NCBI GenBank assembly: GCA_011032825.1
Contig: JAADJZ010000011.1
Coordinates: 62,001-126,000, forward strand
Origin: Massariosphaeria phaeospora
Lineage: Eukaryota; Ascomycota; Dothideomycetes; Pleosporales
Length of the DNA: 64,000 nt
Reading direction: 5' to 3'
Under the pieces are notes generated by a model. That model did no database searches. It had not been told where the DNA came from and saw only the letters and a list, made by a program, of their open reading frames with translations. Made by a program: the position numbers and the translations under genes. Below, in pieces: positions 21,111 to 31,000 of the stretch. How positions within the stretch are numbered: the stretch's first letter is position 1; the number at the start of each line of letters is the position of its first letter.

Positions 21111-22121
21111 TCACCTTTCGCATACACACCGTGTTCGGCCCCACACAATGCTTACAAGCGAAGCGATCGCTCGCCCCTTTGTCATATTCAATGCGACGTT
21201 TTGATCCTTGATGGACTTCGTACACATATCGATAACCTGAACGAGGGAGAAATACTTACCCTTTCGCCATATACAAATTCTTCGATAGCCAGGGAATTCG
21301 CTTCTAAATTGCGTTGCGGATTCCCGCGCGGCATCTGCGGCCGCGTCTGGAATGTTGTCTGGCACCACCGACTCGCCGTCACCGTCAACGAACCATATCA
21401 ATGTCGAGAGTCCATCGACATTGATAACATGGGTGGGATCCAGGCTATCCTCGGAATTTCGACTCCGCTTTCTCTTGTTGCCTTGTGGAGCAGTCTGTTG
21501 CGATCCAAAAGATGATGTAATCGTATTGTCTCGAGAGGAATCAGGTACTCTGGCGGCCTGGAGAGCGTGTAGGCTGTCCACGCCACATTTGAGGAAGGCG
21601 AGGTGGTCGATAACTTCTACAGGTGACTGCAATCCGTCTATGCTGTGCTTGATGTCTTCGAGATAACCAACGACCCCCATAGGTGACTGCAATACGTCTA
21701 CGCTGCGCTTGGTGTGTTCAAGATGGCCAACGAGCTCACCAGGAGACTGCAAACCGGCAATGTCACGCTTGAGATCCGCAAGATGGTTGACTCCCGCAGG
21801 CGATTGCAGACCCTCCATGCTGCGCTTGAGATCTTTGAGATGGCCAACGACATCGCCAGGAGAATGCAGACTAGCAATGTCACACTTAAGATCGGCGAGG
21901 GATTGATCGGTGGATTTGCTGGCGGTCTGGAGAGCTGTGACGTCATTTTTCACCGCTGCGAGGTATCGGTTGGTATGTTTGTTGGCGGTGTGGAGACTGG
22001 ATACATCGCTCTTTAGGTCCGCGAGAAGTGGCTGGCTAGCGACAAGATCATCCCTCATATCCGCAAGCAATTTATCGCGGGATTGGTTGGCAGAGGTAAG
22101 CTTTGCGTATACACCATCCAT
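21111..22121 (-). CDS. coiled-coil protein built from 20-21 residue repeats
   Basis: About 336 residues from the ATG at 22121; the frame stays open upstream, so an earlier exon is possible. The N-terminal two-thirds consists of roughly eight units of 20-21 residues around LADLKRDIAGLQSP, spaced to form amphipathic helices. Examples: VGHLKDLKRSMEGLQSP, VGHLEHTKRSVDVLQSP, VGYLEDIKHSIDGLQSP. The repeat is visible in the DNA as near-regular 60-63 bp units at about 21590-22020. A Lys/Arg-rich stretch (GNKRKRSRN) follows. The C-terminal 90 residues are non-repetitive and contain a strong GTAAGT donor (complement of 21254-21259), so the true C-terminus may be spliced. Function unknown; a structural coiled-coil role is inference. 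Confidence 0.55.
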   Translation of the reverse strand: MDGVYAKLTSANQSRDKLLADMRDDLVASQPLLADLKSDVSSLHTANKHTNRYLAAVKNDVTALQTASKSTDQSLADLKCDIASLHSPGDVVGHLKDLKRSMEGLQSPAGVNHLADLKRDIAGLQSPGELVGHLEHTKRSVDVLQSPMGVVGYLEDIKHSIDGLQSPVEVIDHLAFLKCGVDSLHALQAARVPDSSRDNTITSSFGSQQTAPQGNKRKRSRNSEDSLDPTHVINVDGLSTLIWFVDGDGESVVPDNIPDAAADAARESATQFRSEFPGYRRICIWRKGKYFSLVQVIDMCTKSIKDQNVALNMTKGRAIASLVSIVWGRTRCVCER

Positions 22122-22122
22122 G

Positions 22123-23252
22123 AACGCCACATGATCGGTCTCTCGTAGTGTAGGAGTCTGGGAGGATGGGCACGATGGCCGGGATGTGTACTATTCCTGA
22201 GGTTGGCCGGGTCGTTCAGTACCTGTTGCATCGGCAAAAAGCTCACGGATGGGCCCTCGCGTTACTAGGTGGATGCATGGTGCATTTTCCAGTACATGGC
22301 GTAAACTTACGAAAAGGCTTCTATCTAGGAAAAACACCAGCCCCGCATCTCTAAACAAAACTAAGCAGCGAACCGAAACGATACGGAGATATTGTTCGAC
22401 TCTAGCCGCACATCTTTTTCTTCAATATTCAAGGCTCCTTGTGTTTCCTGTTCTGAACAAGGATCAACTACCACATTGGAGAACAGACACCTTGTAATGC
22501 CAAAGACCTCGTTTATCTTATAATGCTCAGATTCGGCTTTGGTTTCTTCGCAAGAGCTAGAAGTTGGCAACGAGTGCGTTGAATGACCATTACCTCCTTT
22601 GTCTACTCACCATCAGGGATTTCTATTGCTTTGAGCTAGGGATGTATTGCTTTACGCTAAGCATGCATTGCTTTACGCTACGCATGTATTGCTTTACGCT
22701 AAGCATGTATTGCTTACGCTAAGAGGCTCCACACTCAGCTTCCATATACTTCCTGTTGGTTGGCACTGCTCGCTAAAGCAAGGCTTACTGTAGGCACTGT
22801 AGAAACAAGGTCTCTAGAATTAAGGCTAAACACGCTAGATATATCTCTTTGACTAGAGTACTATCTATTACTTAGATTTTATCTTATATCTTGTAGTATT
22901 AAGTTAACACTGTATGTGGAACTGTAGCTTTCTATAGTTATGTTGCTACGTCAGACAATCCTTCTAGTGGCGTGCGGATTCATCTGCTTAGTTTCAGAGA
23001 TTCATCATTCTGGTTCCGTAAGAGTATATCGACTCGTTTTCTCGGCGACCTCGAGTCTGGGGGCGGGTCCCATGAACCATGGACGCTTTACAACAGGCCA
23101 CTTTAAATGCGCGATTTTAATCTTTACCATAAAGAACCCTCACCACGTCACATCACAGACGGCTTGCTCCTCTTCTACCAAACTTTACTCAAAACCAAAC
23201 AAACTACAAGACTCAACGACAGCTCAGTCTTAGGGCACTCAGAACCTACACG
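22123..23252. other. intergenic region with minisatellite
   Basis: No gene supported. It holds the 21-bp minisatellite (22640-22722), an AT-rich stretch at about 22800-22940, and the promoter and leader of the MFS gene at 23253. Confidence 0.45.
22640..22722 (+). repeat. 21-bp minisatellite, four units
   Basis: Units of GCATGTATTGCTTTACGCTAA at 22640-22660, 22661-22681, 22682-22702 and 22703-22722 (last one base shorter). They differ by one or two substitutions. A decayed half unit precedes them. Confidence 0.9.
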
Positions 23253-25152
23253 ATGCAGCAGAATGCGTCAGATCTTGATCTGGCCATCCATTCGACCACT
23301 CCTCAACATACAGATGAAAGGGCTGAAGATATACAGCAACGCGGCGCGCACAAGATGAGCGATAAGGATGAATCATCCTCCAAGTATCCAGCAGGCATTC
23401 GCTTGAAGCTTCTCACCATTTCACTCATGCTCTCAATCTTCGTTATGGCTCTAGATGTCACAATCATCTGTACGTGTGTCAAAGCTCATCACAGAGATAT
23501 ACTCACTGACTTGCCACTCAAGCAACTGCGGTCCCAACCATCACAACCCGCTTTCACAGCATCGACGATATCGGGTGGTACACTTCCGCCTACTTACTTC
23601 CTCTCATGGCATTCCAGCCCACCTTTGGCAAAGTGTACACATTTTTCCGGGTTAAGCCAATCTTTATCGGCGCCGTGGTGTTATTCGAGATCGGCTCAAT
23701 CATCTGCGCCTCTGCACCATCATCATATGCATTCATCATCGGTCGTTTGGTGGCTGGTATGGGCGCCGGTGGTATATTCTCCGGTGCAATGGTGATTATC
23801 ACTGCGGCCGTTCCTCTGCAGCGAGTACCTATTTACCTAGCCTCATTGACGAGCATGTATCTGGTGGCGACTGTAACTGGTCCACCACTCGGAGGCGTCT
23901 TTACTGATAGCCCGAGACTGACTTGGCGGTTTTGCTTTTGGATCAATCTACGTAAGTTTCTGGGAAAACATCGAGCGTATGTCCTACTTAACTGATCTTG
24001 GTAGCTTTCGGGTTCGCGGCCGTGATCGCCATTCTTTTCCTATACCGTGAGCCTAAACGACCCGACTCTGATCTGGATGCTAGAGAGAAGTTGGCAAACA
24101 TTGATGTGGGAGGTACGGTGCTGTTCGTCACATCCATCGTGATGCTCTTCATTGCTTTGCAAATCGGAGGGACCGACTTCGCCTGGACCAATATTCGCGT
24201 TCTAATCTGCTTCATCATCTCAGGCATCTGTCTGGCCGGTTTTGGATTCCTGCAATGGCGCCTTGGGGAACGGTACGCAGCTTCCCAGACTTTATATGCT
24301 GTCCCAAGTGACTAACCAGACTACAGTGCAACGATACCTCCGCGGCTCCTCCGCAACCGGAGCGTCTCCTCCAGTGTCATAGTGGCGGCACTTATGAGTA
24401 TGGGCGTCCACCTACACACCGTATACCTCCCATGGTATTTCCAGTCTGCCAAAGGCACCACTGCGTCCAACTCCGGGTTACGACTTCTTCCTTACAGCGC
24501 GAGCGTAACATCTGCCGAGCTTGTCGTTGGCGCTGGGAGCAGCTATCTGGGCGTTTATCTGCCATTCATGTACGGCGGTACTTCAATATTCACCGTTTCC
24601 GCATCGCTACTCTGTACACTCGCCGTTGACAGCCCAGCAGCACGCGTTGTGGGCTTCCAGATTTTGGCAGGTGTAGGGGTTGGCTCGAGCATGCAACTTT
24701 GCAGCACATCAATACGAGCTGCGATCGATGAGAAAGACATTCCAATCTCCTCTACTTTGGCCATATTCGGACCGTTTTTCGGGTCCGCTCTTGGAGCCTC
24801 GATTGGTCAGAACGTGTTTCGAACTACTTTGCGCGCAAGGTTGATGACATTTTTGGATGAGATCGAAACACATAGAGTGATCGAAGCTGGAGGAACAGGA
24901 ATCGAGAAGGTTACGTCGGACTTGACCAAAGATCCGGTCGTGGAAGCCTACAACTATGCGCTGGGTAGAGTTTTCATTACTTGCGCTGTTGCTGGCGGGC
25001 TAGCGTTCATGGGCACCCTCTTTATTAAGTGGAGGACTCTAAAAGCGAAAAAGGAGGGTCCAACTGAGGTCGAAATGAAGCATCAAGATTTTGGGAAGGG
25101 CAACCCCGAAGCAGGAATCACCTCACCGCAAAAGGTACCAGAAGAGGTTTGA
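23253..25152 (+). CDS. MFS drug/metabolite exporter (DHA2-like, 14 TM), four exons
   Basis: Plasma-membrane-type major facilitator of the DHA2 (14-TM, H+ antiporter) group, which exports drugs or secondary metabolites. Exons 23253-23469, 23523-23951, 24005-24272 and 24327-25152; 579 residues. The joins restore family motifs: DVTIISTAVPTITTRFHS across intron 1 (donor GTACGT, branch CTGAC), FWINLPFGFAAV across intron 2 and LGERATIPPRLL across intron 3; all three introns are 53-54 bp. Landmarks: a hydrophilic N-terminus of about 50 residues, LDVTII in TM1, IGRLVAGMGAGG, VTGPPLGGVFTD (motif C of antiporters) and WRFCFWIN. The C-terminus is basic/acidic and cytoplasmic. Substrate unknown. No biosynthetic genes lie beside it, so a cluster role is not supported. 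Confidence 0.92.
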
Positions 25153-25400
25153 TATCGACATGAGACTCGCGAAGGCTTGGATCAATGTGTTATCGGCTCA
25201 CTGTTACTACCTAGACCATAAATCAAGGGTATTTACTGAACTTGAGCCATATGTTTAAAAAAGGGAAAATGTTAGTACCGCAATCACCATCAGTCTTTTT
25301 TGCTCTCTTATCTCGACTTGAAGTGTAGATTACCATCATTATAACAAATAGAATCGGGTTCTCAGTAGTCCGCGTCTCTGCTAAACAACATGGTCGATCG
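25153..25400. other. 3' region of the MFS gene
   Basis: Short AT-rich spacer, no gene. Ends at the 4-bp target duplication of the MITE. Confidence 0.35.
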
Positions 25401-25704
25401 CACCCCCGTGCATTAACTTGTGCCCTCCGATGTAAGATAGCTTATATGTGTTGCGTTTGATATTAGTGGGTATTCAACATAGTCAGCAATGACTGCACGA
25501 CTCTAATTTACCAATTGAATATAGGCAATGCTCTTGACAGTATAAGAAATTCTAGCAATAGCTAGATAGACTACTTTATCTTTACAAAGCCTTGTTGTAT
25601 CTAGTATAGTAGGCAATGTAAATGTACTATACAACTTATAAGGGATGTGTAGGAGTGTAGTTGAGGTGCGCGTATTAGCGGGTATGAATTGATGCACGGG
25701 GGTG
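25401..25704. mobile_element. 304-bp MITE with CACCCCCGTGCAT ends and ATCG target duplication
   Basis: The ends are inverted: CACCCCCGTGCATTAA at the left, TTGATGCACGGGGGTG at the right. The element is flanked by direct ATCG copies (25397-25400 and 25705-25708). It is non-coding and AT-rich inside. The interior (about 25535-25620) matches sequence near 26365-26412, 34920-35010 and 63092-63172, so this is a dispersed family. The autonomous partner is not in the window; the 4-bp duplication does not fit the pogo elements here, which use TA. Confidence 0.7.
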
Positions 25705-25767
25705 ATCGTCGTAAAACTGGGCAGTGAAGCAATGTAGAGAAAGCCAAAAGCTAGGCGAAGAGCAGAG

Positions 25768-27141
25768 GCTTATATACACAGCCGCCCTACTTCCCTACGC
25801 TAGTGCAACTAGTCGAACACGTTGACGCAAGACGCACACATCCTAACCAAAGATTCTTTTGCTGAAACGTCCACAGATCGACATCAACGCGAGCTCATAA
25901 ATTTTGGGGTTTGAGGGAAGCCCGCGAAAAGCTCATGCGCACTCGGCAATGCTGTTTCGGGGCCCATCACGACATCATAATTCGTTATGGCTACTTTTTA
26001 CTTATCTTGCACAGACGCTCATGATCTGTGTAGGAAGGTAGAAATATGCGAAAGAAGGGGTGCTTATATACATGTTCACATTTCCTTATCGTTACTCCAC
26101 CTCACGTTCTTGCAAAGCGGATCTTCGTTCTCGCGGTCTCGAGATCGCTCATCACACATCTTTCATGATGATAGACTTCATCATCACATTATACTGAAAA
26201 GTACCCCAGACATCGAGGTCTAGAGGACTTTATTTGAACCCTCTCATTACCGCTGCACGTCGATCGTATTATTGATGTGTTTTTGCTCCCTGAGATGGCC
26301 GCCAAGTTATACAAGAGAAGGAGGCGGAGCTCCAGGAGCAGGTAGCAGTATCAAACATTATCTTATAGGATTACCCTACTTTTACAAAGCCCTATTGTAT
26401 CTAGCATACATAGTAATGACTAAACTAAACTAGCAAGATAACTTGGCTCTAGTTATTAGGGAAACAGCAAGAGATTTAGTTAGGGCCGCAGCTTAGGCTT
26501 TCTAGTGTTTCCGCGTTTTTAAGATAGGACTAATGCAAATACGGCGCTGTACGAATGTCTTTGACTTTTGAGAGAGCGAGGTAAACAGGGGGCTTATATA
26601 CCTCCTCTTTCCGCTTTCCTTATCACTATCCCTATCTTCATTCCCAAGATTTTATTCATTATCCATCTCCACGCCCATGAGCGATTCGTCTGACAAGTTC
26701 ATATAATGACCTACCAAAACACAACATCCCGGGCTCCATACATCTTTTCCCGACTCACCAGCCCCACGACATACCGAGTATTCATCTTTCTCTTTAGCTC
26801 CCTCGAAACCAACAGTGCGATTGGTAAAGGAGATAGGGTGGAAAGACTTCGAGCTTATATAGGTATCTTTCTCGCGCCTTGAAATCAGCAACATGAATGC
26901 ATACCCGGCATCTTTGGCCAACAATGAAACGGCCCACAAACTGCAGTCATTATGCTAAATTTTCCAGATTTTTGTTCCAGCAACGGGGTCGACGACGGGC
27001 ACATGGTTTTCGGCTTATGTTTGTTTTTAGAGGGTCTGGCATCATAAGCTATCTGGCCTTCGATTTTTATTACGCGGTGTTGCCGCTAGATCTCTAGGTC
27101 TGTATAGAGGAAGAGGGTGATAAGAGAGGGGGCTTGTATAC
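25768..27141 (+). repeat. periodic GCTTATATA box array, left part
   Basis: The motif GCTTATATA(C/G), or one mismatch, starts at 25768, 26062, 26592, 26853 and 27132. A decayed unit (GGCGGAGCTCCAGGAGC) lies near 26333. Spacings are 294, 271, 259, 261 and 279 bp. Most boxes follow a purine-rich run (GAAAGAAGG, GAGAGGGG) and are followed by a pyrimidine-rich stretch, like a reiterated TATA promoter. No protein gene is supported between them. One decayed MITE-like copy lies at 26365-26412. Confidence 0.55.
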
Positions 27142-27602
27142 CTAGGTACTCCCGCTCAACACTTCATTGCTTGCGAAGCAAGCATATAAAGCCCGTTCCC
27201 GATGCAAAGAAGCGTACGCTCTGATTGGTCGCTTCGATCCGCGCTAATATGGGATGCGAGGCGTCTGATTGGCTGAAACATGTTTGCATCACGTGACATC
27301 GGGAAAACCAAAACGGACCTCCGCGATGACGTAATACTCGCTTATCAATAGCGCAAGCCGCCTTGGCACGACCACGCTAAGCCTAAACAGGTGGAGCATC
27401 CCAAACGGCAACCTCACTCACTTTCTGCAAACTCTTCAACCTTCCTCCCACAACCTCTCTCTCGCAAACCACCTACGCCACCAGCAACCTCGCGCGCAGC
27501 AATCTCGCCGTTGAATCGTACGTATATATCGCTCAGCGCAATCGTTTGCGATCACTCACTAACTACGCTTTTGCAACGTTGCCTCACCTCGCAGCTCGCG
27601 AG

Positions 27603-27863
27603 ATGGCGACGGCAGGTGCAATGCCTCCGCCTGGCCCTCCAGGTGGCGGGCCTCCTCGAAAACAGCTCCCACCTGACAAATCCGTGCCTCCTCTACCTCT
27701 CCCGTCAAATCGAACCTGCCGTCGCAGTCAAAACCACCCTATTACTAATCTTGATCTCAAACCTGACGGCAAGTCGTACTATACGCTTTGCCACATCTGT
27801 CGCGGCAAGGCAGCAACAGTAACAGCTTCAGTACTTTTGACTCTCACCTTCATTTACAGTTGA
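27603..27863 (+). CDS. Helitron first ORF / possible 5' exon, Cys-rich
   Basis: 86 residues from ATG 27603 (MATAGAMPPPGPPGG), Pro/Gly-rich then Cys/Arg-rich (RTCRRSQNHPITNLDL, CHICRGKA). It lies upstream of the Rep-helicase frame in another frame and could be its first exon, but I cannot place the splice. Immediately downstream a 55-bp segment between two AGTTGACAA copies (27859 and 27914) carries a GCGGGGG/CCCCCGC hairpin. Confidence 0.4.
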   Translation: MATAGAMPPPGPPGGGPPRKQLPPDKSVPPLPLPSNRTCRRSQNHPITNLDLKPDGKSYYTLCHICRGKAATVTASVLLTLTFIYS

Positions 27864-28033
27864 CAAAGCCCGCTGCAGGCGAGGGGGGTCAGCGGGGGTC
27901 TCCCCCGCCACATAGTTGACAAGACCTACTTCCTTAGGCGTCCGCAATGTCTGCGCGGCAATAAGACGAGTTAGTAAGATCTTCGCTCCCAGACAGCTGT
28001 TTGGTGCGGTATAGGGCCTGGTCTTTGACCTAG

Positions 28034-31000
28034 AAGTTCCTTTGCGAAGTTGCAAACTCAAAACCTCGCTATAACCTCGTTTGTTCTGACGCGGCCTTTG
28101 GAGGTGGCTATCGTCTTCTCCTCTCCTGTCGCTACCGCGGCGGGCGGGCTAACGAAGTTGTACTGCAGAAACGAACTGGACCGACGCCGCCGCCTCATCC
28201 AGGACCTCCACCTCGAACGCTTGGCCCAGGTTTCCTACAGCCAACCGGGTCATCTCTCGCGCGGAGTCGTAGCTCGATCGACTTAAGAACTGCTGCGGGT
28301 GCTCCTTTTGTCATTGAGAGCTCTTCAAGCGGTCTCTCTTCCGTCCCAGCCTCGTCGGCGACAGTTGGGAGGGCTAGCGGGTCGTTGCTAACTGTTGGGC
28401 GGTCCAATGCTCCTGCATCATCTCCCGGACTCCTATCAACGCCTGCCAGGCCATCCCGTCGCCTGCCAGGTGGTTCCAGTACGCCGTCGCGACCGCCAAT
28501 ACCCACATTTCTCCCTCGCGGTCAGCACAGTGATGACAGTCCAACCACAGCGGCCGCCCGTAGGCAGATGACAACAACCCAGCGTACTCATCGAACTCAG
28601 CGTCGCGCTGGGGAGGATCCATTATCTACGCCGTCGTTGTCGCAGCTCCGTCAAGAGTTTCTTGGAGTGCCTGTCACTCCGTTCAATGTCAATATCGATG
28701 AACCAGAGTACGAACCCGAACCAACACACACCCGCGGGTCTGGCCGATTCCATCGCGGTCGCGGTAGGAGTGAGTCTGTCGGCGCTTGTGGCCACTCTCG
28801 GTCGCGGACTCCATCTCCGCTGTCTCCTAGGCCTCCGTTTTTCATCTGCGAGGGACCTTGTGACACCCCACGCGCGACTCGTCTCATGCACGACATCATC
28901 AACCGTGTTTGCGCCTACTGTATTGAAGGCACGTTGCTTTACAGTACTCCAATTGGGGAGGAGAAGCGATATTGTATGTATTGCAAAACCGAGCGCGATC
29001 GTCACGTCTTCTTTGAGGCTACCCCCAATATTGAAGGCGAAGAGTTGGAACTTTGCCTGTACTGCCGAAGCTCGTCCGCTGTCCCGCCGGCGTCCCTTGG
29101 AGGCCTATCTCAGCATAGCGAGTTCGACCCTTCATCACAAGCTGGTCCTACATCATCACAATATAGGTCGTCCATTCCTCTCAGTTCATTTCCTCCAGTT
29201 TCACACGCCCGTGCTCATCATCGGATCCATGCAGGCCTAACTCAGCGACAGCGTCAGGAGAACATCGACAATCTAAAACAACCAGATCCAGGTCTCGATC
29301 TCGAATCTGACACTTGGCCTGACGATCCTGCCTTAACCGATCGGGATTATCAATTGTTGCAAGATTTCCACAAACGGATTGACAATAAGACTATAGACAC
29401 TTGCCATCGCTGTAATGAGCGCTGGTTTCACATGAGTTTAAACGACGATGGTGTTTGCGCGTCCTGCGAACGTGTCGATCGCGATATCATTGATGAGCCT
29501 TTGCCCTATCTCTATCACGCAGAGAACGATATGGATCCTGAAGCGGTCCCTGCTCACCTGCCTCCCCTCTCTCAGGTTGAGGAGATGTTGATTGCCCGCG
29601 TCCACTGTTTTGTCGAGGTTCGCCAGGTTCGTAGCGTTCAATACAAGTATCGCGGCCACGTCGTCAACTTTTTGTGTAATACAGCAAAGGTGTACAACAA
29701 GCTCCCCCTGTTGCCCTCAGATCTGGATATCATCATCCTCCGACCTGCGAACTGGAGAGATGATCCCCGCCTTGAACGTCAATTTCGCAAGGACTACCGC
29801 GTGAGGAAGTCCGTGATCGCCATCTAGCTAAAGTTCTTGCGCCAACACCATCCAGGCTACCAGGACATTAAAATCAACGACGAAAATCTTGACGCTCTGC
29901 CCGATGACGCGTTTGTTGACGATGATCTCATAATCAATGAGTTAAAGAATGCAGACGAGATTGATCGCTCGATCCCTACTGATGACGACGAGGAGAACTC
30001 AGACGTCGGTGCCGTCCTAGATCTCCATGTCAAGCGTGATAAGATGGCGGAAATTGAAGCGCAACTCAACGACATTGATCCTAATTTGCGAACAATTGGT
30101 CGACAGCCTCGTCGTGGCCCAACTATGAGTATGGCGACCCCAAGGCGTACTCCTATCTCTGAATTCAACAAGGTCTATCTCCTATTGAGCTGGGCTTTCC
30201 CAACACTGTTTCTTTATAGTCATGCGAAGTACGTCAGCACCCGACTGCGCAATGTCGAATATCTGGAATACGTCCGCCATCTCCTGCTTTACAAAGACGC
30301 GCGTTTTGCCCAACACCCTCGATTTCGGTACGTCGTTTTCAACACTATTATGAGGAAACAGGTCAATACTCGCGCTAGGTTTTTTGTACGCAAGATCGCT
30401 TTACAAGAGCAGCGAGAGTTATCTCTAGATAATCTCCGCCAGGCATTTCAGGATAATAGTCCAGAGGCCGAACAGTTACTCAACTCTATTACTCGATACT
30501 TCGGTAGTCTTCGAGGCACCCGACCTTTCTAGGGCGGAAAAATGAAGCAACTCGAATCAATGGTCCGCCAAATCGGCTGTTTCTACGTGTTTTTGACTTT
30601 CTCCGCTGCAGATTATCATTGGGATTCCCTTATGCAGCACATGCCAAAATATGATAAGTAGAAAGAAGCTACACCTGCTCAGCGAGTCCGGATCGCTCGG
30701 AAAGTAGTCAAAGATAATTCTGCTATCGTTGCTTATTACTTCTATCGCCGATTCAACGTGTTTCTTAAGCAAGTTCTCAAACCAAAGCTGAATATTACTA
30801 ACTATTAGCATCGCTATGAGTGGCAGGCGCGTGGCAGTGCCTATAATTATAGTTTGTACTAGATTGATAGCGCTTCTAATCCTAAAAATCTCTTTACCCC
30901 TAAATTGCAGCAGGAGTTTGCTAATTATTGAGGTATGCATGTCGTCGCAGTGAATCCTAAGCCTACCCGTGGATATCAGCAAACCTACGAGAAGAAATCG

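Noticed and set aside
23253..25152. MFS gene as part of a secondary-metabolite cluster
   Set aside because: No synthase, tailoring enzyme or pathway regulator nearby; neighbours are repeats and orphans.
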